64,000 bases of DNA from Tropicibacter naphthalenivorans (GTDB lineage Bacteria > Pseudomonadota > Alphaproteobacteria > Rhodobacterales > Rhodobacteraceae): positions 62,001 to 126,000 of the forward strand of contig NZ_FWXX01000010.1 in NCBI RefSeq assembly GCF_900176475.1, given 5' to 3'. Below are positions 33,921 through 42,392 of the stretch, piece by piece. Each line of letters begins with the position of its first letter. The first letter of the stretch is position 1. The notes beneath the pieces were generated by a model, which was given only the letters and a program-made list of their open reading frames with translations, had not been told where the DNA came from and ran no database searches. The translations under genes and the position numbers were made by a program.

Positions 33921-35201
33921 TCAACTGACAGTCAGCCACGTCGCCATGCCATCGGCTTGATGGCTGAGCATGTGGCAATGCAGCATCCACGCGCCCGGAT
34001 TGTCGAGGACGGCGGTGATGGCGCGTGTCTCTCCCGCCGCCAGCAGGGTCGAGTCGCGCAGTGGCCCGAGGTCTCCCGAGGTGTCCAGTTCGTGGAAATG
34101 GTGGCCATGCAAGTGCATGACATGGGGAAAGCCGGTGCGGTTCTCGATCTCGATGCGCATGGTCTGGCTGCGCTTTGCCGCGATCAAGGGACGGCTTGGA
34201 AGGCCCGACACGTCGTTCAGCGCCCATGTTCCAGTGCCGCGATGCGCAGGCGCGCCCGCGCCGCCTTGCAGCACCAGCCTTGTGGTGTGATCCGGCGTGC
34301 CGGGACGGGTCATGCGGTTTGGCGGCAGGGTCGGGATCGGCGCAGTCGAGGGGCTGCGCGTGCCGGTCACTGTCAAATGCCCCAGCAAGTCGTTCGCCCC
34401 GTCATAGGTGTCGCGCAGCGCCACCGGGCCGGTCACATCTGCGATCACGTCGCAGCGTTGACTGGGGGCCAGCGCCATCGGCGCCAGCGCCTGCGGGACC
34501 TCCAACGGCATCCCGTCCAGCGCCACGATCTTGCCCGCCAGCCCGGTCACGGACAATCGATAAATGCGGTCGATGGACGGGTTGATGATCCGCAGGCGCA
34601 GCCTGTCGCCTTGCTGCACGCTGTTCCGCGACAGGATCGCGGTCTTGATATTGCCAAGCCGTCCCTCGGTGGCAAAGCGCGCGGGATCGAAGCTGTCATC
34701 ATACTGACCGTCCGCATCCAGCAGCAGGTCGAACAACTGCACGGTGATGTCGTGGTCGACGGCGGGCGGGTCGCGTTCCTCGACGATGAATGCCCCGAAG
34801 AGGCCCCTGCTGACTTGTTCATACGACAGATAATGCGAATGGTACCAATAGGTTCCCGCATCGGCTAAGTCGAACCGGTAGTCAAAGCGTTCGCCGGGGA
34901 TGACCACATCCTGCGTCAGCACGTTCACGCCGTCCATGCGGTTGGGCACGCGCAGCCCGTGCCAATGCACCAAGGCCCCGTCGTTCAGCCCATTGTCCAA
35001 CCGGATCTGCGCCGTATCACCTTGGCGGAAGCGGATGTCCGGCCCCGGCACCCCGCCGTTGAAGCCCAGCATCGGCAGGCGCCGCCCGGCGACCTGCGTG
35101 ACGATCTCTTCGGGGCGCAGCGTAATGCGGGAGCCGCCCAAAGCTGGCGTCGCCAAGCAGGCGGCCAGCAGGGACAAGGCCTGTCGTCGGTTCACCTTCA
35201 T
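33921..35201 (-). CDS. Multicopper oxidase, CueO-like
   Basis: Periplasmic multicopper oxidase of 426 aa. A twin-arginine signal (NRRQALSLLAACLATPALG) fits export in folded form. Copper ligands: HWHG (ALVHWHGLRV), HSH (YWYHSHYL), HLHGHHF and the final HCHMLSH with the type-1 Cys. It would oxidise Cu(I) or other substrates with oxygen. The start at 35201 is chosen over 35261 for the signal peptide. It lies downstream of an L,D-transpeptidase gene. It is clearly similar to the enzyme at 46462 (GTYWYHSH... versus GTYWYHAH...). Confidence 0.92.
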   Translation of the reverse strand: MKVNRRQALSLLAACLATPALGGSRITLRPEEIVTQVAGRRLPMLGFNGGVPGPDIRFRQGDTAQIRLDNGLNDGALVHWHGLRVPNRMDGVNVLTQDVVIPGERFDYRFDLADAGTYWYHSHYLSYEQVSRGLFGAFIVEERDPPAVDHDITVQLFDLLLDADGQYDDSFDPARFATEGRLGNIKTAILSRNSVQQGDRLRLRIINPSIDRIYRLSVTGLAGKIVALDGMPLEVPQALAPMALAPSQRCDVIADVTGPVALRDTYDGANDLLGHLTVTGTRSPSTAPIPTLPPNRMTRPGTPDHTTRLVLQGGAGAPAHRGTGTWALNDVSGLPSRPLIAAKRSQTMRIEIENRTGFPHVMHLHGHHFHELDTSGDLGPLRDSTLLAAGETRAITAVLDNPGAWMLHCHMLSHQADGMATWLTVS

Positions 35202-35277
35202 GGAAACCCCGTTATCCAAAATTGCGGAGGCGCTTTTCAGACAGGCGCGGACAAAGGTCAACCAACCCGCCGGGGCC

Positions 35278-35859
35278 TCACGCGGTCGTCACCTTGGGGT
35301 GCAGGGTGACGCGGGCGCCGATCTCGACCCGTTCATACAGGTCCTTGACGTGCTCGTTAGTCAGCCGCGCGCAGCCGTTGGACACGGCGCTGCCGATGGT
35401 CGAGGGCGCATTGGTGCCGTGGATGCGCAGATAGGTGTCACGCCCCTGATCGTCATGCAGGTACAGCGCCCTTGCGCCGAGCGGATTGTTCGGGCCGCCC
35501 TTCATGCCGTTCTTGTATTTGGCATATTTCCCCGGATCGCGGCGGATCATCGACTGGGTCGGGCGCCACCACGGCCACTTGGCCTTGCGCGCGACAGTAA
35601 AGACGCCGGATTCGTACAGCCCCTTGCGCCCGACGCCCACGCCATACCGGATCGCCGCCCCGTCCTTCCCCATCAGATACAGGTGGAACTCGTCTGGCAC
35701 CACGTGGATGTCCCCAGGCAGCCAGTCTGTGCGACCGGTCTGCACGGCCGTCGGGTTGAAGTGGTCGGGCAATGTGACCTGATGGGCGCGCGCCAGCGTC
35801 GGCGCGGCCAAGGCCATGGCCAGCCCCGTTATGATCGTGCGGCGTGTATATCCAGTCAT
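35278..35859 (-). CDS. L,D-transpeptidase (YkuD)
   Basis: Periplasmic L,D-transpeptidase of 193 aa with a Tat-like signal (RRTIITGLAMALAAPTLA). The YkuD active site reads HGTNAPSTIG followed by SNGCARL with the catalytic Cys. Family members form 3-3 peptidoglycan cross-links or attach lipoproteins; copper is known to inhibit some. It pairs with a multicopper oxidase gene on the same strand, as the other L,D-transpeptidase (50213) does with its own copper operon. Divergent from the DUF305 gene across a MerR-type dyad at 35991. Confidence 0.92.
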   Translation of the reverse strand: MTGYTRRTIITGLAMALAAPTLARAHQVTLPDHFNPTAVQTGRTDWLPGDIHVVPDEFHLYLMGKDGAAIRYGVGVGRKGLYESGVFTVARKAKWPWWRPTQSMIRRDPGKYAKYKNGMKGGPNNPLGARALYLHDDQGRDTYLRIHGTNAPSTIGSAVSNGCARLTNEHVKDLYERVEIGARVTLHPKVTTA

Positions 35860-35990
35860 GACATCTCCTGTTCTCGCATGCGTTTCAGCAGGCCAGCCCG
35901 CAATGCCTGCGCCCAGTCAAATGCCCGTGATCCTGCCCTGCGCAGGCGGGCCTGTTTCCCCGAAAGCACGGAATTCGCGCCATTTCGGAA

Positions 35991-36009
35991 CCCTCCAGCG
36001 CTGGAAGGG
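35991..36009. promoter_or_regulatory. MerR-type dyad, possible CueR site
   Basis: CCCTCCAGCGCTGGAAGGG is a near-perfect dyad (core CCAGCGCTGG) between the divergent L,D-transpeptidase and DUF305 genes. It resembles the centre of the CueR sites at 44931 and 50875, but the flanking -35 and -10 elements are poor (GGAACC in place of TTGACC), so control by CueR is uncertain. Confidence 0.45.
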
Positions 36010-36046
36010 CGTTTGCTTCACATGTGAGCCAAGCGGGAGAGGATTG

Positions 36047-36871
36047 ATGAAGTATTCCAGATTTTTCCTGATGATCGGCACGTCGACGCTGGTGATGTTC
36101 GTGCTGATGTATCTGAACACCTACCTTCTGGGGCACGTCTTCTTTTCGGAAACGCGGGCTTGGATGGCTGTGCTGATGGGGGCCACGATGGCCTTTGTCA
36201 TGCTGTCCTTCATGCTGTCGATGTACACCAACAAGGCGCTGAACGCGGGCATCTTCGTGGGCTCCGTCGTGGTCTTTGCGCTGTCGCTCTGGCTGGTGCG
36301 CAGTCAGGTCACGGTGCAGGACCGGTCCTTCATGCGGGCGATGATCCCGCACCATTCGATTGCCATCATGACCTCATCGCGGGCCGAGATCACCGATCCG
36401 CGCGTGGCGACACTGGCCGAGGCCATCGTCTATGCGCAGGACAAGGAAATCGCCGAGATGCGCTATTTGATCGCCGATATCTCGGCCAATGGCGAGGCTG
36501 ATCCGACCGGCGAGACCGCCGCGCCCGAGGTGGTCGACGCCCGACAGGCTCTGTCGACCGAGGTGACCGCCACCGTCGACCCGGAATTCCTGACCGCCGA
36601 CGACATCACCAAGGCCCTGCCCGAAGGTGCCACCTGCCGGTTTACCTACACCGCCACCAGCCCCGCCGTTCTGGCCGTGGGCAAGGACGCGGCAGTGATG
36701 AAGATCAGCGGCGACCTCGTGCGACTTGACCGGCAGGGTGACGGCTTTGCCGCCGACCCGCTGAGTGCCGAACTGCACAAGGGTGATGACCTGACCGATC
36801 TGATCGTCACGGCCGGGCCGGATTACTCCGCCGGGTTCCGCGGCCAATATACCTGCGAAGGAGGTCAATGA
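36047..36871 (+). CDS. DUF305 membrane protein
   Basis: Membrane-anchored protein of 274 aa. Three N-terminal membrane segments (about residues 5-90) are followed by a short DUF305 motif, MIPHHSIAIMTSSRAEI with the paired histidines, then AQDKEIAEMRYLI. A C-terminal domain of ~120 residues has two cysteines (GATCRF and QYTCEGG). Start 36047 follows GGGAGAGG with good spacing; upstream in-frame sequence is not coding. DUF305 proteins are often found with copper genes. The stop overlaps the next gene by 4 bases. Confidence 0.86.
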   Translation: MKYSRFFLMIGTSTLVMFVLMYLNTYLLGHVFFSETRAWMAVLMGATMAFVMLSFMLSMYTNKALNAGIFVGSVVVFALSLWLVRSQVTVQDRSFMRAMIPHHSIAIMTSSRAEITDPRVATLAEAIVYAQDKEIAEMRYLIADISANGEADPTGETAAPEVVDARQALSTEVTATVDPEFLTADDITKALPEGATCRFTYTATSPAVLAVGKDAAVMKISGDLVRLDRQGDGFAADPLSAELHKGDDLTDLIVTAGPDYSAGFRGQYTCEGGQ

Positions 36872-37632
36872 TGCCCAAGGATACAACGCAAACCGCCACG
36901 CTGTATCGGATGGTCATGCCCGACCATCTTTGCCCGTTTGGCCTGAAATCCAAGGACTTGCTGGAACGTCAGGGCTATACGGTCGATGACCACCACCTGA
37001 CAACGCGCGAAGAAACCGACGCGTTCATGGAAAAGCACGGGGTCGAAACGACGCCGCAGACCTTCATCGACGGTGTGCGGATCGGCGGCTATGACGACCT
37101 GCGTGTGCATTTCGACCTCGACCCGCCCAAGGACGAACAAAGCGACACCAGCTACCAGCCGGTCATCGCGATCTTTTCCGTCGCGGCGCTGCTGGCGCTG
37201 GGGCTGTCGTGGCACCAATACGGCACGGTCCTGACGCTGCGCGCGCTGGAATGGTTCATTTCGCTGTCGATGACGATCCTCGCGATCCAGAAATTGCAGG
37301 ACGTCGAGAGTTTCTCGACCATGTTCCTGAACTACGACCTGCTCGCCCGCCGCTGGGTGCCCTACGGCAAGGTTTACCCGTTCGGCGAGGCGTTGGCGGG
37401 CATCCTGATGACCGCCGGAGCCCTGACATGGCTGTCGGCCCCGGTCGCGCTGTTCATCGGCACGGTTGGCGCCGTCAGCGTCTTCAAGGCTGTCTACATC
37501 GACAAGCGCGCGCTGAAATGCGCCTGCGTCGGCGGGTCGTCGAAAGTGCCCTTGGGGTTTGTGTCGCTGACCGAGAACCTGATGATGATCGCCATGGGCC
37601 TGTGGATGGGCAGCAAGGCACTGTTCGGGTGA
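36868..37632 (+). CDS. Glutaredoxin-MauE fusion membrane protein
   Basis: Protein of 254 aa joining an N-terminal glutaredoxin-like domain (CPFGLKSKDLLERQGY, cis-proline loop TTPQTFIDG and GGYDDL) to a four-helix MauE/DoxX-like domain (about 90-254) with a Cys pair, LKCACVGG, in the third loop. The glutaredoxin site is CPFG, so it lacks the second Cys of CPYC and is monothiol-like. MauE-type proteins pass disulfide equivalents across membranes. It may deliver thiol electrons to periplasmic copper proteins. Confidence 0.85.
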   Translation: MMPKDTTQTATLYRMVMPDHLCPFGLKSKDLLERQGYTVDDHHLTTREETDAFMEKHGVETTPQTFIDGVRIGGYDDLRVHFDLDPPKDEQSDTSYQPVIAIFSVAALLALGLSWHQYGTVLTLRALEWFISLSMTILAIQKLQDVESFSTMFLNYDLLARRWVPYGKVYPFGEALAGILMTAGALTWLSAPVALFIGTVGAVSVFKAVYIDKRALKCACVGGSSKVPLGFVSLTENLMMIAMGLWMGSKALFG

Positions 37633-37740
37633 TGGTCTGAAAAATGCCTTTTTTCCCGCGCCTACATGCTCGGCACGGAAATTTTGGCCACACGTTTTGG
37701 TGACTTGCCGGGTGTCGTTTTCTCGCTTATCGATTCACGA

Positions 37741-38076
37741 ATGTCTCACTGGATTCGCGCACTTCTGGTCAAATTTCAGGTCGTCGCCCTTTTTCTGGCG
37801 ATGGCCCTGATGCCGTCCAACGCGTCCGCGATGATCCTGTGCGACGGACACGAGGCGACCATTGAGCAGGCGCACGACCACGCCAGTCAAACAACGGACC
37901 ACGCGGTTGATCACGCTACGGATCATTGCGCATCGCATATTTGCGTCCTCGGCGATCTACGGTCAGCGGATGCGGAGGCGCCGCGCGCCATTCCAGTGTC
38001 GATCCGGTCCTGGGACATAGCTTCGCTTGTCATCACCGCAATTCCCGAAGGTTTGCAGCGCCCCCCACGTGCCTGA
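37741..38076 (+). CDS. Small His-rich exported protein
   Basis: Protein of 111 aa with an N-terminal hydrophobic segment (LLVKFQVVALFLAMALMPSN, then ASA) and a His/Asp-rich middle (EQAHDHASQTTDHAVDHATD, HCASHICVLG) that could bind copper. A longer start at 37666 is possible, but 37741 gives the better signal sequence. No named family is certain. A comparable small His-rich protein occurs at 49416 in the other copper operon. Confidence 0.62.
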   Translation: MSHWIRALLVKFQVVALFLAMALMPSNASAMILCDGHEATIEQAHDHASQTTDHAVDHATDHCASHICVLGDLRSADAEAPRAIPVSIRSWDIASLVITAIPEGLQRPPRA

Positions 38077-38138
38077 TGCAGCCCCGCCGCGGCGATTCGC
38101 CTGCGGATAACTGCATCTGACACGACGAGGGACTACCA

Positions 38139-38354
38139 GTGAAACTTGCTATTGCGGCTGGATTGCCGCTGCTCGTGGGTGCCTGTGCGGCACTTCCCGA
38201 GCTTGACACCGCGCCTGGGTTGACGGCCGCGTCTGTGACGCCGCCTGCGACCATGGCGCAACCTGGACCGAATGTGGCCTATCTTGGCTACCGGCTTCAA
38301 GAACCCGCTGACTGGCGCAGCCTGAACGATGCACAGCGGGAGGGCGGCAAATGA
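38139..38354 (+). CDS. Small lipoprotein
   Basis: Lipoprotein of 71 aa with a GTG start and the lipobox LLVGAC. The short mature part, LGYRLQEPADWRSLNDAQRE, is a pattern seen in small proteins next to copper-efflux TolC-like genes. The stop overlaps the start of the outer-membrane factor gene by 4 bases, indicating joint production. Confidence 0.72.
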   Translation: MKLAIAAGLPLLVGACAALPELDTAPGLTAASVTPPATMAQPGPNVAYLGYRLQEPADWRSLNDAQREGGK

Positions 38355-39751
38355 AACTGCCGTTGATGCTCGGCGCGGCGCTGCTGGTGGCAGCCTGCGC
38401 CAATCCCGCTGTAATCGAGCGCGCAAAGGCCGACCGTGCCGGTTTCGTCAGCGTCGAAGAGGGCGCCCGCAAGGCCGTCGGGGCTGTGCCCGTTTGGAAC
38501 CAGTCCGCTGCCGATATCGAGGCCACGGAAAGGCGCGTGCACGCCCTGGTCCATGGCAAGACGATCAGCGCCGATACCGCAGTGCAGGTCGCGCTGATCA
38601 ACAACCGCGCGCTTCAGGCCAGCTTTGCCGAGCTGGGACTGTCTTCGACGGACCTGTGGGAGGTGGCCATGGGCCCGGTGCCCACGCTCGGCGTATCCGT
38701 TTCGGGCCTGGCGGGTGACGTGACCCGCACGCTCGAGGCGACCGTGGCGGGCGCGCTTCTGGATCTTGCAACGACCAAGCCGCGTACCCAGCTGGCCGAA
38801 GTCCGCTTTCGCCAGGCGGAACTGGCGGCGCTGGCACAAACCATTGACCTTGCCGTGGAAACCCGCCGCGCCTGGATCGAAGCGGTCGGGGCCTTCGAGG
38901 CGGCCGCGCTGATCGGACAGACCCACGGCACGGCCGAGGCCGCATCGGAGCTGGCGGTGCAGTTGGGCCGGACCGGCGCCATGAACAAGGCCGACCAGGC
39001 GCGCGAACATGCCTTTACCGCAGAACTGGCGGCTGAACGCGCCGCCGCCCGGCTGGAGGCACAGCTGGCCAAGGAAAAGCTGCTGCGCCTGATGGGTCTG
39101 TGGGGGAGCGCCACCACCGTCTACGTGCCCGATGCGCTGCCCGCCCTGCCGCGCGGTCCGCGCGCGGCAGGCAACATTGAGCAGCAGGCACTGGCCAACC
39201 GCGTCGACCTGGCCGCGGGCAAGCTGGAACTGCAGGCCATCGCCTTGGATTATCGTCTGACCGGCAAGACCCGCATGGTGTCCGACGCGGCGCTGGTCGC
39301 CGGGGTCGAGCTGGAGCGCGCGAACGGCGAAACCGAGGCCACGCCCGCGCTGGCGCTGGATTTCGAAATCCCGCTGTATGACACTGGCCCGCTGGTGTCG
39401 AAACGCGGCCGCATGGCCTACCTGCAGGCGGCGAACACCCTTGCACAGCAGGCCATCGACGCGCGGTCGGACGCGCGCATGGCCTACAAGGCGGTCACGG
39501 GGCGGCACAACATCGCGCGACATTGGCGCGACCAGGTACTGCCGCTGCGCCGCCAGATCGATGAAGAGGCGCTGCTGTCCTACAACGGCATGCTGACCTC
39601 TACCTTCGAACTGATCGCCGACGCGCAGGAGGGGCTGGACTCCCGGCTGTCCGCCGCCGAGGCCAAGCGAGACTACTGGCTCGCCGAAACCGAAGCGACC
39701 GCCGCGATCTGGGGCGGATCCGTAACCCTGTCCAAAGGAGGGGAAGAATGA
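38351..39751 (+). CDS. TolC-family outer-membrane lipoprotein
   Basis: Outer-membrane efflux factor of 466 aa with lipobox LLVAACANP. Long heptad-rich helices (TAVQVALINNRALQASFAEL and QAELAALAQTIDLAVETRRA) and a second half repeating the pattern (QQALANRVDLAAGKLELQAI) define the TolC fold. No RND pump or adaptor is encoded here, so it must serve another pump or an exported enzyme. It is followed, with overlap, by a multicopper oxidase gene, an arrangement known from CopB/CopA-like copper blocks. Confidence 0.9.
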   Translation: MKLPLMLGAALLVAACANPAVIERAKADRAGFVSVEEGARKAVGAVPVWNQSAADIEATERRVHALVHGKTISADTAVQVALINNRALQASFAELGLSSTDLWEVAMGPVPTLGVSVSGLAGDVTRTLEATVAGALLDLATTKPRTQLAEVRFRQAELAALAQTIDLAVETRRAWIEAVGAFEAAALIGQTHGTAEAASELAVQLGRTGAMNKADQAREHAFTAELAAERAAARLEAQLAKEKLLRLMGLWGSATTVYVPDALPALPRGPRAAGNIEQQALANRVDLAAGKLELQAIALDYRLTGKTRMVSDAALVAGVELERANGETEATPALALDFEIPLYDTGPLVSKRGRMAYLQAANTLAQQAIDARSDARMAYKAVTGRHNIARHWRDQVLPLRRQIDEEALLSYNGMLTSTFELIADAQEGLDSRLSAAEAKRDYWLAETEATAAIWGGSVTLSKGGEE

Positions 39752-41115
39752 TGAACCGTCGTCAATTGCTGGGCGCCGGGCTGACCGCCGGTGCCGGTGC
39801 CGTGCTGGCCTCGGCCGCCGCCGCGGAAACCCGTTTCCGCGACCTGCCAGAGGCCGCCTTTACCGACATCCCCTACACGCAGGTGCCAGACCGTCCCATG
39901 ACCGGACTGGATTATAACCCGGTCGTGACGCTGAACGGCTGGTCCCTGCCGTGGCGGATGAACGGCAACGTGAAGGAATTCCACCTCGTCGCCGAGCCGG
40001 TCGAGCGCATCATGGCGGATGGCATGATGGCGCGGCTGTGGGGCTATAACGGCCAATCCACCGGCCCCACCATCGAGGCGGTCGAGGGCGAGCGCGTGCG
40101 CATCTACGTGACCAACCGCTTGCCGGAACACACATCCGTGCATTGGCACGGGCTGATATTGCCTTCGGGGATGGACGGCGTCGGTGGCCTCAGCCACCCC
40201 GCGATCCCGCCGGGCAAGACCTTTGTGTATGAGTTCGACCTGACCAAGTCCGGCACCTTCATGTACCACCCGCATGCGGATGAGATGGTGCAGATGGCCA
40301 TGGGCATGATGGGCCTGTTCATCGTGCATCCGCGCGACCCGGCCTTCATGCCGGTGGATCGGGATTTTGCGTTTCTGCTGGCGGCCTACGACATCGATCC
40401 CGGCACCTACATCCCGCGCGTGGCCGAGATGACCAACTTCAACATGTGGACCTGGAACAGCCGGATTTTCCCTGACATTGATCCCTTGGTGGTGAACAAG
40501 GGCGACCGGGTGAGGGTGCGCTGTGGTAACCTGACGATGACCAACCACCCGATCCACATGCACGGCTACGACTTCCATGTCACCTGTACAGATGGCGGCT
40601 GGGTGCCCGAAACAGCCCGCTGGCCGGAGGTCAGCATCGACATTCCCGTCGGTGCCATGCGGGCCTATGAATTCGACGCAATCCACGAAGGTGACTGGGC
40701 GATCCATTGCCACAAGTCACACCACACGATGAACGCCATGGGCCATGAATTGCCCACGGTGATCGGTGCCGACAAGACCCGACTGACCCAGATGATGCGC
40801 CGCCATCAGCCCGGTTACATGCCGATGGGCACCGCCGGAATGGCCGACATGGGCGAGATGTCCATGGAAATCCCCGAGAACACCATCCCGATGATGGCGG
40901 GCTGGGGACCCCATGGCCCGCTGGAAATGGGTGGCATGTTCAGTGTCGTGAAGGTCCGCGAGGGCATCGACCGCGACGATTACAGCGATCCCGGCTGGTA
41001 TCAGAACCCGCCCGGAACCGAAGCCTACGAATGGACGGGCGAGCTGCCCGAACACGCAAGCAACACCAGCCCCAAAACCGTGATCACGCCGCGCGGCGGC
41101 GTGCGGCAGGGTTGA
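39748..41115 (+). CDS. Multicopper oxidase, CopA/CotA-like
   Basis: Periplasmic copper protein of 455 aa. The N-terminus MMNRRQLLGAGLTAGAGAVL is a Tat signal. Copper sites are HWHG (SVHWHGLIL), HPHADEM, HPIHMHGYDF and HCHKSHHTMNAMGH. The latter replaces the usual HCHxxxH with extra histidines and methionines, and Met-rich stretches (GTAGMADMGEMSMEIPENTI) could bind Cu(I). It overlaps the TolC-like gene and precedes a cupredoxin and CusF. Confidence 0.88.
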   Translation: MMNRRQLLGAGLTAGAGAVLASAAAAETRFRDLPEAAFTDIPYTQVPDRPMTGLDYNPVVTLNGWSLPWRMNGNVKEFHLVAEPVERIMADGMMARLWGYNGQSTGPTIEAVEGERVRIYVTNRLPEHTSVHWHGLILPSGMDGVGGLSHPAIPPGKTFVYEFDLTKSGTFMYHPHADEMVQMAMGMMGLFIVHPRDPAFMPVDRDFAFLLAAYDIDPGTYIPRVAEMTNFNMWTWNSRIFPDIDPLVVNKGDRVRVRCGNLTMTNHPIHMHGYDFHVTCTDGGWVPETARWPEVSIDIPVGAMRAYEFDAIHEGDWAIHCHKSHHTMNAMGHELPTVIGADKTRLTQMMRRHQPGYMPMGTAGMADMGEMSMEIPENTIPMMAGWGPHGPLEMGGMFSVVKVREGIDRDDYSDPGWYQNPPGTEAYEWTGELPEHASNTSPKTVITPRGGVRQG

Positions 41116-41141
41116 TGCAAGAGCACAGGAGAAACGCGCTC

Positions 41142-41630
41142 ATGAGAACTGCACTTCTGATACTGGGGCTGGCCATGGCGCCCGCCCTGGCCCCTGTCCC
41201 GGGCTTGGCAGACGCCGGACATGGCAGCGGGCAGATGGCCGTCGGCATGCCCGCCATGCACGGCCATGAACCCACCCGCACGATCGACGTCATCATGCGG
41301 GAGGATTACGACAAGGACGCGCCTTTCGTCTTTGAACCCTCGGCTGACATGGTCTTTGCGGCGGGTGAAACCGTCCGTCTGCACATCGTCAACATGGGCG
41401 AGGAAACCCACGAGTTCGTCATGGACACGATGGCGGAAAACGCCGAGCACAAGGTGTTGATGGCAAAGTTCCCCGAGATGGAACACGACGACCCGAACTC
41501 GGTACGACTGGATCCCGGCGAAGAGGCCGACATCCTCTGGACCTTCAACAAAGCGGGCAAGTTCGAATTCGCCTGCCTCCTGCCCGGCCACTACGAGGGC
41601 GGCATGCACGGCGCCCTTATCGTCAACTGA
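41142..41630 (+). CDS. Plastocyanin-like cupredoxin
   Basis: Exported cupredoxin of 162 aa: signal peptide (LLILGLAMAPALAPVPGLA), a His/Met-rich linker (GHGSGQMAVGMPAMHGHEP) and a blue-copper domain with ETHEFVM (His ligand) and FEFACLLPGHYEGGMHG, supplying Cys, His and Met ligands in C-x4-H-x4-M spacing. Start 41142 begins the signal peptide. It likely carries copper or electrons between the oxidase and the membrane. Confidence 0.9.
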   Translation: MRTALLILGLAMAPALAPVPGLADAGHGSGQMAVGMPAMHGHEPTRTIDVIMREDYDKDAPFVFEPSADMVFAAGETVRLHIVNMGEETHEFVMDTMAENAEHKVLMAKFPEMEHDDPNSVRLDPGEEADILWTFNKAGKFEFACLLPGHYEGGMHGALIVN

Positions 41631-41654
41631 TCTTCAATCCACAGGAAATCCAAA

Positions 41655-41942
41655 ATGAACAAACTTCTGAAACTGTCCGCCGCCATGATCCTTGCAGCCG
41701 GGGCCGCGTTGGCTGAGGGCGACCACCCGATGTCCTCGGGGACCGTAACCAAGATCGACACCAAGTGGAACAAGGTCACAATCGATCACGGCCCGCTGGA
41801 AAATCTCGACATGCCCGCCATGAAGATGGTGTTCGATCTGTCTGATCCGACCATGCTCGACGGTTTGAGCGAGGGTGCCAGGATCACCTTCCTTGCAGAG
41901 CGGGTGAACGGTAAACTGACCGTCACCGAACTGTCGAAGTGA
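41655..41942 (+). CDS. CusF-like periplasmic copper-binding protein
   Basis: Periplasmic copper chaperone of 95 aa. After a signal peptide (AMILAAGAALA) it has the CusF OB-fold: SSGTVTKIDTKWNKVTIDHG and LDMPAMKMVFDLSD, in which His, the two Met residues and the preceding region match CusF Cu(I) ligands, though the stacking Trp lies in a different position (TKWNKV). Last gene of the plus-strand copper operon, followed by a strong terminator. Confidence 0.9.
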   Translation: MNKLLKLSAAMILAAGAALAEGDHPMSSGTVTKIDTKWNKVTIDHGPLENLDMPAMKMVFDLSDPTMLDGLSEGARITFLAERVNGKLTVTELSK

Positions 41943-41949
41943 AACTGCT

Positions 41950-41973
41950 GCGCGCCCCTGTTGCGGGGCGCGC
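41950..41973. terminator. Bidirectional terminator between cusF-like gene and cueR
   Basis: GCGCGCCCC (41950-41958) pairs with GGGGCGCGC (41965-41973) around the loop TGTTGC. It lies between two convergent genes, 8 bases from each. Confidence 0.75.
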
Positions 41974-41980
41974 TTGCACG

Positions 41981-42382
41981 TCAGGCTTGGTTCGCGTCGC
42001 TGCGCGCCAGATCCTGAAGGATCGGGCAGTCGGGGCGGTGATCCCCGGCGCAGGCGTGGATCAGCGTGTCGAGGGTGGCGCGCATGGATTGCAGCTGCGC
42101 GATCTTCTCATCGATCTGCCGCAGGTGTTCCTCGGCCACCGCCTTGACCTGCGCACTTTCGCGGTGATCGTCCTCATACAGCGCCATCAGCGTCCGGCAA
42201 TCCTCGATGGTGAAGCCAAGCGCGCGGGCCCGGCCCAGAAAGGCCAGCTTGTGCAGGTCGCTTTCGCGGAAGCTGCGATAGCCGTTTTCGCTGCGCTGCG
42301 GGCGGATCAGCCCGATATCCTCGTAATAGCGGATGGTCTTGGGTGGCAAGCCCGATTGGCGGGCGACGTCTCCGATGTTCAT
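41981..42382 (-). CDS. cueR: CueR-type copper-responsive MerR regulator
   Basis: MerR-family activator of 133 aa. The N-terminal helix-turn-helix is MNIGDVARQSGLPPKTIRYY; the dimer helix follows. The metal loop CAGDHRPDC carries two cysteines 8 residues apart, as in CueR/HmrR, which bind Cu(I). It is the second gene of an operon with copA (10-base gap). Likely targets are the promoters at 44931, 44998 and 50875. Confidence 0.94.
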   Translation of the reverse strand: MNIGDVARQSGLPPKTIRYYEDIGLIRPQRSENGYRSFRESDLHKLAFLGRARALGFTIEDCRTLMALYEDDHRESAQVKAVAEEHLRQIDEKIAQLQSMRATLDTLIHACAGDHRPDCPILQDLARSDANQA

Positions 42383-42392
42383 TCTTGCCTCC

